Positions 32,895 to 41,924 of a DNA stretch of 64,000 nt are shown here, in pieces. Under the pieces are notes generated by a model. It had not been told where the DNA came from. It did not search any database and saw only the letters and a list, made by a program, of their open reading frames with translations. A program made the translations under genes and the position numbers. Within the stretch, counting starts at the first letter, position 1. Each line of letters opens with the position of its first letter. Source of the stretch: Streptomyces sp. TS71-3 (lineage in GTDB: Bacteria; Actinomycetota; Actinomycetes; Streptomycetales; Streptomycetaceae); contig NZ_BNEL01000001.1 of the NCBI RefSeq assembly GCF_018327685.1, positions 1,488,001-1,552,000 on the forward strand, read 5' to 3'.

Positions 32895-34292
32895 CTACGC
32901 CCCCTCCGCGTCGGCCGGCTCGATGTTGTGGTTGCGGTGGAAGACGTTCTCCGGGTCGTAGGCGGCCTTCACGGCGGACAGCCGCGCGTAGTGGTCGGGG
33001 CCGAAACCGGACCTGACCCGCTCGGTGCCCTCGTCGCCGATGAAGTTGAGGTAGACGGCGCCCGTCGACCACTCCCGGACGTCGGCCCTGGTCTGCCGCG
33101 CCCACTGCCTGCCCCGGTCGTCGTCCGCCGGGCTGCTCCACAGCCCGAACGGGTGCGCCACCCACGGCGCCGTGCGCCACGGCACCGGGAAGTCCGTGCC
33201 GGTCCGTGCCGCCGCCCCGCCCCCGGGGAACAGCACGTGCTGGGACGGCGAGGGGACGATCATGTCGGCGGCGCGGGCGCAGAAGCGGTCCACGGCCTCG
33301 TCGGGGAGGGCGTCCAGGTACTCGGCCGACCAGTAGTTCCGGAAGCCGGGCGGGTCGTCCAGCATGCTCTGGAGGTCGGCGTAGGGCAGCTCGGTGACCA
33401 TCCCGCCCGCGTGCCCGAGGCCGAGCAGCGGGGCGAGCACCCGCCGGCCCTCCTCCTCGGGGCCCGTGTACGTCGCCACCATCGCGCACACCAGCCGGCC
33501 GGCCATGTGCTCCGGTACGAACTCCTCCGGCGGCGCGGTGAGGAAGAGCATCGCGCCACCGGCCTCGTCCGGCGCCTGGGCCATGTAGTCGCGGTACGCG
33601 CGCATCACCCGCGGGCCGTCCTCGGGCTCCCACAGCAGCACGGCCGCCGTGATCGACGGCAACGGGTGGAGCCGGAAGGCCAGCGACGTCGCGACGCCGA
33701 AGTTGCCCCCGCCGCCGTGCAGCGCCCAGAACAGCTCCGGGTTCTCGTCCTCGCTCGCCCGCACCAGCTCACCGTCCGCGGTCATCACGTCGACGGAGAG
33801 GAGGTTGTCGCAGGCGAGCCCGTGCTTGCGGTCCAGCCAGCCGGTGCCGCCGCCGAGGGCGAGCCCGGCCACCCCGGTGCTGGAGACCCGGCCGCCGGTG
33901 GTGGCGAGGCCGTACGGCTCGCCGGCCCGGTCCAGGTCGGCCATGGTGGCGCCGCCCTCGACGTGGGCGGTACGCGCGTCGGGGTCCACGACCACCGCGT
34001 CCATCCGGCTCAGGTCCACCACGAGGCCGCCGTCCACCGTGGAGGTGCCGGCGACGCTGTGCCCGCGGCCGCGCACCGCGATCTCCAGGCCCATGGTGCG
34101 GCCGAAGCGGATGGCCCTGGCGACGTCCTGCTGGGTGCGGCATCCGGCGATGGCGGCGGGGCGGCGGTCGATCATGCCGTTGAAGACCGCCCGCTCCTCG
34201 TCGTAGGACGGATCGTGAGGGGTGATCACGCTACCCGCGAAGGCGTCCCGCAGAGCGGCGAGGGCGAGGGTGTCGAGCTGTACCGTGCCCAT
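32895..34292 (-). CDS. FAD-linked oxidase, berberine-bridge-enzyme type
   Basis: This 465-aa protein has the PCMH FAD-binding domain (LEIAVRGRGHSVAG with the His for 8-alpha linkage), a Cys in KHGLACDNL in the position used for a second covalent link, and the short C-terminal BBE segment (NFIGDEGTERVRSGFG, DPENVFHRNHNI). So it probably holds FAD bicovalently and oxidises a sugar or secondary metabolite with release of hydrogen peroxide. ATG at 34292 is preferred to an upstream start in a low-complexity stretch; no clear ribosome site is present. No signal peptide is visible. Confidence 0.88.
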   Translation of the reverse strand: MGTVQLDTLALAALRDAFAGSVITPHDPSYDEERAVFNGMIDRRPAAIAGCRTQQDVARAIRFGRTMGLEIAVRGRGHSVAGTSTVDGGLVVDLSRMDAVVVDPDARTAHVEGGATMADLDRAGEPYGLATTGGRVSSTGVAGLALGGGTGWLDRKHGLACDNLLSVDVMTADGELVRASEDENPELFWALHGGGGNFGVATSLAFRLHPLPSITAAVLLWEPEDGPRVMRAYRDYMAQAPDEAGGAMLFLTAPPEEFVPEHMAGRLVCAMVATYTGPEEEGRRVLAPLLGLGHAGGMVTELPYADLQSMLDDPPGFRNYWSAEYLDALPDEAVDRFCARAADMIVPSPSQHVLFPGGGAAARTGTDFPVPWRTAPWVAHPFGLWSSPADDDRGRQWARQTRADVREWSTGAVYLNFIGDEGTERVRSGFGPDHYARLSAVKAAYDPENVFHRNHNIEPADAEGA

Positions 34293-34499
34293 GTATTCGA
34301 CGGTACGACCACGGGCGCCGGCCGTGCACATCCCGGCCGGGCGCGCTGAACGGGCCAGAGGCGGACGGCGCCGCGTCCGCGCGGGAAATCACCGTGCGTG
34401 GCGGGGGTGCCCCGGGTTATAACACCGTGGGCCGTGCCTGCTGCCGGGGAGCGGTGGCCGGTGGCGGCCGGCCGTGGACGGCGATGCGGAAGGACGACG

Positions 34500-35066
34500 A
34501 TGTTCGCGACACCCCTGGGCGACGACGGTGCCGAGCTGGGCCCGCTGGAGCCGTGGCAGGCCCCGGAGTTCCTGGCCCACATGGACCGGGGCCGGGAGTT
34601 CGTCGGCCGGTACATCGCGCTGCCGGACCGCGTCACCGACCTGGCGTCGAGCCGCGCCTACCTGCAGTCCTACGCCGAGCACGCCGCGTCCGACACCGGC
34701 CGGATCCTCGGCATCCGCACGGACGGCCTGCTGGTCGGCGGCGTCCTCTTCCGCACCATGGACCTCCAGGCGGGCACCGCGGAGGCGGGCTGCTGGCTGG
34801 AGCCGTCGGCGGTGGGCCGGGGCCTGGTGACCAGGGCCAGCCGGGTGATCATCGACTGGGCCGTCGAGGAGCGGGGCGTGCACCGCGTGGAGTGGCTGGC
34901 CTCGTCGGAGAACCGGGCCAGCATCGCGGTGGCCCGCCGCCTCGGCATGACCCGGGACGGCGTGCTCAGGGAGAGCTACGTCCACCGGGGCAGGCGGCTC
35001 GACACGGAGGTCTGGTCGGTGCTGGCACCCGAGTGGCGTGCGGCGCGCGGGCGCACGGAGCGCTGA
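34500..35066 (+). CDS. GNAT acetyltransferase (RimJ/RimL-like)
   Basis: This 188-aa acetyltransferase has the acetyl-CoA loop region AVGRGLVTRASRVIIDWA and the family C-terminal motif VEWLASSENRASIAVARRLGMTRDGVLRES. It resembles RimJ/RimL-type enzymes that acetylate protein N-termini or small amines. ATG at 34500 follows GGAAGGACGACG. A TATAAC at about 34418 may be its -10 box. It is divergent from the oxidase; no functional link is evident. Confidence 0.9.
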   Translation: MFATPLGDDGAELGPLEPWQAPEFLAHMDRGREFVGRYIALPDRVTDLASSRAYLQSYAEHAASDTGRILGIRTDGLLVGGVLFRTMDLQAGTAEAGCWLEPSAVGRGLVTRASRVIIDWAVEERGVHRVEWLASSENRASIAVARRLGMTRDGVLRESYVHRGRRLDTEVWSVLAPEWRAARGRTER

Positions 35067-35235
35067 CCGCGCCGCTCACCGACGACAGCGGCGGCTGCCC
35101 ACGGCCTCGCCGACCGTGAGCAGCCGCCGCCGCTCCCACTCCCTCTCCATGGCCCGACGCTATGGGCGCCCGGCCGCCGGTGCCGCCCGGCCTGGTCCGT
35201 ACGGGTCAAGCCCGAGGCCCACCGCACCGTCACGG

Positions 35236-35345
35236 GTCAGTCCAGACGACTCGGCACTCCCGCAGTCAGTCCGGCCGGCCCCGCACCGCCGCAGTCAGTC
35301 CTGGCGGCCCCCACCGCCACGCTCAGTCCTGCCGGCCCCGTACCG
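35236..35345. repeat. Tandem copies of the amidohydrolase 3' end
   Basis: Read on the minus strand, the last codons and stop of the amidohydrolase (GGGGCCGGCAGGACTGA) recur about 30 and 60 bases downstream, with a weaker fourth copy (CGTCTGGACTGACC). Each copy keeps the GGACTGA including the stop triplet. Confidence 0.7.
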
Positions 35346-36810
35346 CCACGCCCTCGCCGCGGTAGTCGGCGTAGCCGTACGGATTGTGGATCCGCTCCGT
35401 CTCGGGGATCTCCGGTTCCAGGGCCTGCTGCCAGGCCTCCTCGCCCATCTCCCGCCGGGCGTACTCGACCGTCGCGGTCACCTCCGTGCGGGCCCGGTCG
35501 AGGTCGATGCCGGTCAGCTCGTGGCGGTGCTTCACGACGGTGCCGTTCACCAGGACGGTGTGCACGTCGCCGCGGCCCGCCTGGAAGACCACGTGCCCGT
35601 AGGGGTGCAGCAGCGGGAACATGACGGGGGAGCGGTCGTTCTTGATCAGCACCAGGTCCGCCTTCTTGCCCGGCGTCAGCGAGCCGATCGAGGCGTCCAG
35701 GCCGAGCGCGCGGGCGCCGCCGATCGTCGCCCACTCCACGACCTGCCGGGCGCGCAGGGCGTTGTGCACCACGGTCTCGCCGGAGGCCTGGGCCTCCAGG
35801 TGCTCGCGGGAGCGGTCCGCGGAGAGGGTCGCGCGCATCGCCGAGAACAGGTCGCCGCTCCACCACACGGACGTGTCCATCGACAGCGACACCGGTATGC
35901 CGTGCCGGCGCAGCCGCCAGGTGGGAGGGTAGCCCTGCCCGGCGCTCTGCTCGCTCTCCGTGGAGACCGACACCGTGCCGCCCGACGCCGCGATGCGCTG
36001 GTAGGAGTCCTCGCTGAGGGTGGCCGAGTGCACGTAGGTGGTGGACGGCGTCATGAAGCCGTTCTCCCACATCAGCCGGATGCCCTTGTCGTCGGTCGCG
36101 CCCCAGACGCCGGCGTGCGTGGTGACCGGCAGCCCCAGGTCGCGGGCCGCCTCGAAGGCCGCCTTCTCCGGGAACGCCTCGTCACCGGTGACGTCGAACG
36201 CGAGCTGGAGGCCCAGCATGTCGTCGCGGACGGTGAAGTGCCGGGAGACGAAGGCCCGGAACTCCGGCGAGTTCGCCCACTCCCAGGGGGCGCCCAGCAG
36301 GTTCCCGTACGCCAGGACGTAGCGGCCCGGCACCGAGCGCAGCGCCTGAACGGCGGCGTCCCCGTGCTCCGGGGTGCGCAGCCCGTGCGACCAGTCCACG
36401 GTGGTGGTCACCCCGGCGTCGAGTGCTTCGATCGCGGAGAGCACGTTGCCGGCGTGGATGTCCTCCGGGCGGAAGATCTTGCCCCAGTTGAGGTAGTAGA
36501 AGACGAAGTACTGCGAGAGGGTCCAGTCGGCGCCGAGGCCCCGCAGGGCCGTCTGCCACATGTGCCGGTGGGTGTCGACCATGCCCGGCATGAGGATGCC
36601 GCCGGTCGCGTCCACCACGACCGCGTCGTCCGGCGCGGCGAGTTCCCGCCCGACCTGCTCGATCCGGGTGTCCCGGACGAGCACGTCGCCGCCGGACAGC
36701 TCGCCGAGCGCCGGGTCCATCGTCAGGACCGTGGCATTGCGGAAGAGGATCGGGCGGCCGGACCGGAAGTCCTCGGGCCGGGGATCGCCGCTCGTGTTGT
36801 CAACGCTCAT
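35323..36810 (-). CDS. TRZ/ATZ-type amidohydrolase
   Basis: This 495-aa metal-dependent hydrolase is of the chlorohydrolase/cytosine-deaminase-like branch. It has the HxH metal motif VDTHRHMW, a later His in TTHAGVWGA, a His in YVHSATLS, the Asp in SLSMDTSVWW, and the C-terminal composite-domain strand GKKADLVLI. Relatives deaminate or dechlorinate heterocycles, or hydrolyse amides. It is the last gene of the minus-strand ligB-ligA-CoA-transferase set, 193 bases after the CoA-transferase, so a role in aromatic catabolism is likely but not proven. It is not LigI-like. Confidence 0.9.
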   Translation of the reverse strand: MSVDNTSGDPRPEDFRSGRPILFRNATVLTMDPALGELSGGDVLVRDTRIEQVGRELAAPDDAVVVDATGGILMPGMVDTHRHMWQTALRGLGADWTLSQYFVFYYLNWGKIFRPEDIHAGNVLSAIEALDAGVTTTVDWSHGLRTPEHGDAAVQALRSVPGRYVLAYGNLLGAPWEWANSPEFRAFVSRHFTVRDDMLGLQLAFDVTGDEAFPEKAAFEAARDLGLPVTTHAGVWGATDDKGIRLMWENGFMTPSTTYVHSATLSEDSYQRIAASGGTVSVSTESEQSAGQGYPPTWRLRRHGIPVSLSMDTSVWWSGDLFSAMRATLSADRSREHLEAQASGETVVHNALRARQVVEWATIGGARALGLDASIGSLTPGKKADLVLIKNDRSPVMFPLLHPYGHVVFQAGRGDVHTVLVNGTVVKHRHELTGIDLDRARTEVTATVEYARREMGEEAWQQALEPEIPETERIHNPYGYADYRGEGVAVRGRQD

Positions 36811-37003
36811 GTGTCATCACCTCGTTGTGGTCACGCTGTTGTCGGGGAGCGCGGGACGGCCGCGCGGACGGGGGCGGGTGCGCGGGAACGGCGCGGTGCG
36901 CGGGGACGACGCGCGCTGCGTGCCGGGACGGACGCGGCGGCGCGCGCCCGCGCGACTAAGGGGCGTGCGCGGCGGTGGCCGCGGCACCGCGGGGCGGGGC
37001 GGG

Positions 37004-38191
37004 TCACGAGTCCCGGGGACCGCTCAGCCAGGCGCGGATCTCGTCGCCGTGCTGCCCGAGCCCGGGCGGCGGGAGCACGTGGCGGCTGGGGGTCGCCGAG
37101 AACGAGATCGGGTTGCGGATGCCCGGCACCGCCGCGTCGCCCTCGCCCACGTGGACGACCGGCGCGAGCCCGATCCGCTCGGCGAACTCCACGCCCCCCT
37201 GCACGGTGTTGATGGGGCCGCAGGGCAGCCCCGCGGCCGTGAGCAGCGCGAACCACTCGTCCGCGGCGCGCTCCCGGAGCCGCTCCACCAGCAGGGGCCG
37301 CAGCGCCTCGCGGTTGCGGGTGCGGTCCTCGGTGCGCCGGAAGCGCTCGTCGTCGGCGAGCGAGCCCAGGCCGAGCACCTCGCAGAGCTTGCGGAACTGC
37401 CCGTCGTTGCCGGCGATGACGATGAGGTCCTTGTCGGCGGTCGGCAGCGGCTCGTACGGGAAGAGGCTGGGGTGCGCGTTGCCCATGCGGAGCGGGACCG
37501 TGCCGCTTGCCACGTACGCGGAGGTGTGGTTGACCAGCGCGGACAGCGCCGACGACATCAGGTTGACCTCGACGTGCTGGCCCTCGCCGGTCCGGGTGCG
37601 GTGGTTCAGCGCCGAGAGGATGCCGATCGCCGCGTGCATGCCGGTCATCACGTCGAAGACGGAGATGCCCGCCCGGAACGGCTCGCCGTCCGGGTCGCCC
37701 GTCAGGCTCATCAGCCCCGACATGGCCTGCACCAGCAGGTCGTAGCCGGGCAGCGAGGCGCCCTCGCCGCTGCCGAAGCCGCTGATGGACGCGTAGATCA
37801 CGGCGTCGTTGCGGGCCCGGGTCGCCTCGTAGTCGAGGCCGAAGCGGGCCAGGCCGCCCGGCCGGAAGTTCTCGATCAGGACGTCCGCGCGGGCCGACAG
37901 CTCGTGCGCGAGGGCACGGTCGCCGTCGTCCTTGAGGTCGAGGACGACCGAGCGCTTGTTGCGGTTGATGGCCAGGTAGTACGTCGAGACGCCGTCGCGC
38001 ACCGGAGGCATCCACGTGCGGGTGTCGTCACCGCCGGGGCCCTCCACCTTGATCACCTCGGCGCCGAGGTCGGCGAGCAGCATGGTGCAGTACGGACCCG
38101 CGAGGACCCGCGAGAAGTCGGCGACCACCAGGCCGGCCAGCGGCCCGGGCCGTGCGGGCGAGGGGTTCGGCGGGGAGTCGTCGGTGGTCAT
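37004..38191 (-). CDS. Family III CoA-transferase (CaiB/BaiF)
   Basis: This 395-aa protein shows the class III CoA-transferase pattern: VVADFSRVLAGPYCTMLLADLGAEVIKVE at the N-terminus, the catalytic Asp in GYDLLVQAMSG at about residue 170, and CGPINTVQ towards the C-terminus. The enzyme moves CoA between carboxylic acids. In this island it could activate a ring-cleavage product for cleavage by the citryl-CoA-lyase-like protein encoded divergently. ATG at 38191 has GGAACCGC at usual spacing. Confidence 0.9.
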   Translation of the reverse strand: MTTDDSPPNPSPARPGPLAGLVVADFSRVLAGPYCTMLLADLGAEVIKVEGPGGDDTRTWMPPVRDGVSTYYLAINRNKRSVVLDLKDDGDRALAHELSARADVLIENFRPGGLARFGLDYEATRARNDAVIYASISGFGSGEGASLPGYDLLVQAMSGLMSLTGDPDGEPFRAGISVFDVMTGMHAAIGILSALNHRTRTGEGQHVEVNLMSSALSALVNHTSAYVASGTVPLRMGNAHPSLFPYEPLPTADKDLIVIAGNDGQFRKLCEVLGLGSLADDERFRRTEDRTRNREALRPLLVERLRERAADEWFALLTAAGLPCGPINTVQGGVEFAERIGLAPVVHVGEGDAAVPGIRNPISFSATPSRHVLPPPGLGQHGDEIRAWLSGPRDS

Positions 38192-38239
38192 GCGGTTCCT
38201 TCGGGGTGTGCTCTGCGCGGATCCTTCGGGGGCGCTGTG

Positions 38240-38274
38240 CCAGGTGCCAGGTGCCAGGTGCCAGGTGCCTGGTG
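38240..38274. repeat. Five tandem 7-base repeats
   Basis: CCAGGTG is present four times in a row and once as CCTGGTG, in the gap between the ligA-like and CoA-transferase genes. Confidence 0.85.
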
Positions 38275-38349
38275 CGGGTGCCGTGCGCCGTGTGTCGTGC
38301 CGACCGCGGGCCGGGTGGTCCCCGGGCCGCGCGCCGCCGGGGACGCCGG

Positions 38350-38709
38350 TCAGGTCGCGATGTCCGGGTACGGCAGCGTCCAGTGCGCGAGCCGCCGCGC
38401 GTACTCGCGCTGGAAGCCCAGGGGCTCGGGGTAGTCGCGCTCGAAGAGGGCGATGAACAGCGTCAGGGTGAGGAACGGGTGCCCGCCCAGCTCCTGGATC
38501 GCCACGTAGTCCTGCGCGACCAGGGCCGCGCGCTCCTCGCCGGTCAGCCGGGTCCAGGTGGTCTCCTCGGCGGCCACTCCGGTGAGCTGCCGCATCCCCG
38601 TCCGCTCCCAGCGGTCCACCAGGGCCGCCGGGTCGGCGCGGTAGGCCTCGGTGAGCTCCGGGTCGCGGTCCACGTCGAAGAGGAACTTGTCCAGCAGGTA
38701 CTTGCTCAT
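38350..38709 (-). CDS. LigA-like alpha subunit of an extradiol dioxygenase
   Basis: This 119-aa helical protein matches the small subunit of protocatechuate 4,5-dioxygenase-type enzymes (KFLFDVDRDPELTEAYRADP, LVAQDYVAIQELGGHPF). The alpha subunit covers the active site of the LigB-type subunit, whose gene lies 22 bases upstream. Together they would open a catechol-type ring meta to the hydroxyls. ATG at 38709. Confidence 0.88.
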   Translation of the reverse strand: MSKYLLDKFLFDVDRDPELTEAYRADPAALVDRWERTGMRQLTGVAAEETTWTRLTGEERAALVAQDYVAIQELGGHPFLTLTLFIALFERDYPEPLGFQREYARRLAHWTLPYPDIAT

Positions 38710-38731
38710 GCGTGCGCCCCGTCCCGGTCGC

Positions 38732-39592
38732 TCATGCGTCCGCCCCGTTCGGATACCAGGTGAAGTAGGCCTCCATCGTGTGGAAGAGGTCCAGGGTGTC
38801 CGCGTGGTCGGCCTTCGCCTCGCCCGCGACGCCCATCATCAGCAGGAAGTCCATGAAGCCGTGGGTGGCGTTGCCCGGCTCCCAGAGGCTGTCCAGGCTG
38901 ACCTCGGAGAGCGCGCCCTCGATGTCGCCGCTCGCGATCCAGTTCACGGCCTTCCTGTCGAACTCCGGGTCCGGCCCGTGCGGGCCGAACTGCCGCGGGC
39001 CGCCCAGCTCCAACGAGAGGTGGCCGCTGCCGATCACCGCCACCCGCAGCTCGCTCGGCCAGGACTCCACGATCTCCCGCACCGTCCGGCCGAGCTGCAC
39101 GAACCGCTTCGGCTGCGGCAGCGGCGGCGCGAAGATGTTGGTGTACAGCGGCACCACGGGCAGGTCGTTCTCGGGGCGCAGCGTGATGATCGGGCAGGTG
39201 ATGCTGTGGTCCACCCGCAGCTCGTTGCTGAAGGCCAGGTCGAACCCCTTGTCGAGGCCTTCCCTGAGCATGAAGGAGGACAGCTCCTCATGGCCCTTCA
39301 GCAGCATCCGCGGCAGGCCGAACTCCCGCTCCTCGTTGTGGAAGTTGGCGTCGTAGAACGGCGCCTTGCCGACCAGGAACTGCGGCATGTTGTCCAGCCA
39401 GAGCTGGTGGAAGTGGTCGGAGCCGACCATCACCAGCAGGTCGGGCCGCGCCCGGGTCAGCGTCTCGCGGTACGCCTCGACCTTGCGCACCCACTCGCCG
39501 GCGAAGTCCGGCCGGTCCTCGGGCGGCAGCATGCTCGTCCGGTAGTAGAACGGGTGGTGGGTGGTCGCGAGGACCGCTACCAGTTGTGCCAC
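38732..39592 (-). CDS. LigB-like catalytic subunit of an extradiol dioxygenase
   Basis: This 286-aa protein has the class III extradiol dioxygenase iron site: two adjacent His in VLATTHHPFYYR near the N-terminus and later Glu/His positions. It also has the catalytic GSDHFHQLW segment, SITCPIITLRPEN and IGSGHLSLELGG. It would oxidise protocatechuate, gallate or a related catechol with Fe(II) and oxygen. GTG at 39592 is preferred over the longer frame: GGAGG lies a few bases upstream and relatives begin at exactly this point (AQLVAVLATTHH). Confidence 0.9.
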   Translation of the reverse strand: MAQLVAVLATTHHPFYYRTSMLPPEDRPDFAGEWVRKVEAYRETLTRARPDLLVMVGSDHFHQLWLDNMPQFLVGKAPFYDANFHNEEREFGLPRMLLKGHEELSSFMLREGLDKGFDLAFSNELRVDHSITCPIITLRPENDLPVVPLYTNIFAPPLPQPKRFVQLGRTVREIVESWPSELRVAVIGSGHLSLELGGPRQFGPHGPDPEFDRKAVNWIASGDIEGALSEVSLDSLWEPGNATHGFMDFLLMMGVAGEAKADHADTLDLFHTMEAYFTWYPNGADA

Positions 39593-40129
39593 GAACCCCT
39601 CCGGACAGTCATCCGTATGCCGGTCACACTCTCGCGCCTCACGTTCTTCGCCCTCCAGGTCGCTTGTCAAGGGGTACGACTGCGTGGGCTCGCGCCCCGG
39701 CCACCCAGGGGCGCTTAGCGCCCCTTTAGGGGCGCGGGGAACTGCGCGCTCAGCCACGACGTGACCCTCGGGTCGTCACCGTCCGAAGGGGGCAGATGCG
39801 GTCGCATCCGGACCACCGGCGGGTGGGTGGTTGCTCGCGCAGTTCCCCGCGCCCCTGGGTGGGCCGGGGCGCAGCCCAGCCTGAAAAGGGGCACGGGGCT
39901 GTGTCGATATGCGGCTCCGCCGCGTGGGCGCGGCCAGCCACGACGTGACCGTGAGGTCGCCGCTGTCCCGAGGGGGCTGGATCTGTCGTCTCCGGACCAC
40001 CGGTGGGTGGGTGGCTGAGCGCGCGGTTCGCCGCGCCCCTTCGGGGGCGCTCCTTGCCGACGCGGCCCCGCAGCCGTACCGTGGCCGTTCACCGGACGAG
40101 CGTCCGCACAGCGGTAGGGAGTGAGAGTC
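39593..40129. repeat. Divergent intergenic region with duplicated composite repeat
   Basis: No gene is visible. Two copies of a roughly 130-150-base structure follow each other: 39729-39855 and 39883-40039. Each begins with the inverted motif (GGGGCGCGGGGAACTGCGCG or a variant), then CAGCCACGACGTGACC, a GGTCGTCACC-like part and GGACCACCGG(C/T)GGGTGGGTGG, and ends with the forward motif. Each could fold into one long hairpin. The promoter of the citryl-CoA-lyase-like gene lies after 40040. Confidence 0.7.
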
Positions 40130-40966
40130 ATGGCGGAGGAACAGCAGGGCGACGGGTACCCGACGGGTCTCGGCACCTCGGACGCCGACTCGATCCGGCT
40201 GCTGGGCAAGGACCTGGCAGCCGACCTGCTGGGCCGGGTGTCGTTCGGCGAGCTGGCGTTCTGGCTGGTGGCCGGCCGGCGGCCGGAGCCGGGCGAGACC
40301 CGGGTCTTCGAGGCCGTGCTCGTGGCGCTCGCCGACCACGGCTTCACGCCCACCGCCATAGCCGCCCGGCTCACCTACCTCAGCGCACCCGACGCGCTCC
40401 AAGGCGCCCTCGCCGCGGGGCTGCTCGGCGGCGGCTCCCGGTTCCTCGGCGTCACCGAGGACACCGGCCGGTTCCTCGCCGGCGCGCTGGCCGAGGCCGA
40501 ACGGGAGCACGGCGCGCTGCCCGGAACGAGCGCGGGCGGCGCGGACGAGGACGCCCGCTGGGACGCCGTCGCGCGGGAGGCGGTCGGCCGGCAGCGGGCG
40601 GCCGGGCAGCTGGTGCCGGGCCTCGGGCACCCCGTCCACAAGCAGGGCGACCCCCGCACGCCCGTGATCCTCCGCATCGCCGAGGAGGAGGGCCGGCGCG
40701 GCCCGCACCTGCGGCTCTTCGAGGCCGTCGGCCGCGTGCACCCCGAGATCCTGGGCCGGAGCCTGCCGCTGAACGGCGCCGGAGTGTGCGGCGCCGCCCT
40801 CGCCGACCTCGGGTTCCACCCCGAGATCCTGCGCGGCTTCGCCCTGCTCGCACGCACCGCGGGCCTGCTCGGCCACCTGGCGGAGGAGCGCGAGCGGCCG
40901 GTCGCGGGCCGCATCTACAACGCGGTGGACCGCGCCGCCGTCTACGTTCCGCCCTCCCGCGGCTGA
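40130..40966 (+). CDS. Citrate-synthase-like citryl-CoA lyase
   Basis: This 278-aa protein corresponds to a short citrate synthase fold with the active-site loop GLGHPVHKQGDPRTP (His replaces part of the usual GHAVL motif) and NGAGVCGAALADLGF. Short members of this type cleave citryl-CoA or similar 3-hydroxyacyl-CoA compounds rather than make citrate. ATG at 40130 has GGGAG nine bases upstream; GTG at 40121 is less well placed. Next to a CoA-transferase and LigAB it may split the ring-cleavage product, which is inference. Confidence 0.85.
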   Translation: MAEEQQGDGYPTGLGTSDADSIRLLGKDLAADLLGRVSFGELAFWLVAGRRPEPGETRVFEAVLVALADHGFTPTAIAARLTYLSAPDALQGALAAGLLGGGSRFLGVTEDTGRFLAGALAEAEREHGALPGTSAGGADEDARWDAVAREAVGRQRAAGQLVPGLGHPVHKQGDPRTPVILRIAEEEGRRGPHLRLFEAVGRVHPEILGRSLPLNGAGVCGAALADLGFHPEILRGFALLARTAGLLGHLAEERERPVAGRIYNAVDRAAVYVPPSRG

Positions 40967-41042
40967 CGTGCCGGTATCCTCGGGCCGACGCGGCGGACGC
41001 GGCACACGGCAGGCTGGAGACGGGGCGAGAGGCGGGGATGAC

Positions 41043-41876
41043 GTGCGCAGGGACGCCGGCCCCGACTTCGTCGAGGCCCTCGCGCGGGGCCTCGACGTGC
41101 TGCGCTGCTTCCGCCCGGGGCGGCCCGAGATGACGCTGAGCGACGTCGCGACCGCCACCGGCCTCGCCCGCCCCACGGCCCGCCGGATGCTGCTCACCCT
41201 CCAGGAACTGGGCTACGTCGACGCCACCGACCGCGGCTTCACCCTCACCCCCAGGGTGCTCGACCTGGGCATGGCCTACATCGGCTCACAGGGGCTGTGG
41301 GAGATCGCGCGCCCGCACATGGAGCGGCTGGTGCACGAGACCGGCGAGTCGTCGTCCATGGCGCAGCTCGACGGTTCGGACATCGTCTACGTCGCCCGGG
41401 TCGCCGTGCCGAAGATCATCGCGCTGGCCGTGACCATCGGGACCCGCTTCCCGGCCGCCGCCACCTCCCAGGGCAGGGTGCTTCTCGCGGCGCTGGAGGT
41501 GGACCGGCTCGCCGCGGTGCTGGCCCAGGCGGGCAGGTCCGGTGTCACGCCCCGGCGCACGTACGGCGCGAGGGACCTGGAACCGGTGCTGCGGGAGGTC
41601 AGGGCCCGGGGCTGGGCGCTCGCCGACGAGGACCTGGCCGTCGGCATCCGTTCCGTCGCGGTGCCGGTGCGGGACGGCGACGGGCAGGTCATCGCGGCCA
41701 TGAACGTCACCGTGCACGCCGCGGAGACCTCCGTGGAGACGCTGCTGGAGCGGCATCTGCCGCGGCTGCTGCGCACGGCGAGCGCGGTCAGCGCGGACTG
41801 GGCGGCGTGGCGGAGCATGCCGGTCGCGACGGTGGAGCCGCGGCCGGGCGCGGGAGGCACGGGCGGGGGCGCCTGA
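41043..41876 (+). CDS. IclR-family regulator, PcaR/PobR-like
   Basis: This 277-aa protein has an N-terminal winged helix (about 10-75; FVEALARGLDVLRCF, TGLARPTARRMLLTLQELGYV) and an IclR effector domain with RFPAAATSQGRVLLAAL and AVGIRSVAVPVRDGDGQVIAAMNV. It resembles activators of protocatechuate and 4-hydroxybenzoate genes. GTG at 41043 is chosen; upstream in-frame starts lie in Arg/Gly-rich noncoding sequence. It is 76 bases after the citryl-CoA-lyase-like gene, and so probably regulates that gene and the divergent ligBA set. Confidence 0.92.
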   Translation: MRRDAGPDFVEALARGLDVLRCFRPGRPEMTLSDVATATGLARPTARRMLLTLQELGYVDATDRGFTLTPRVLDLGMAYIGSQGLWEIARPHMERLVHETGESSSMAQLDGSDIVYVARVAVPKIIALAVTIGTRFPAAATSQGRVLLAALEVDRLAAVLAQAGRSGVTPRRTYGARDLEPVLREVRARGWALADEDLAVGIRSVAVPVRDGDGQVIAAMNVTVHAAETSVETLLERHLPRLLRTASAVSADWAAWRSMPVATVEPRPGAGGTGGGA

Positions 41877-41924
41877 ACGTCCCGGGGCGCCGGGGCCGGT
41901 CGGCCGCCGCGGGCCGCGTGTCGT

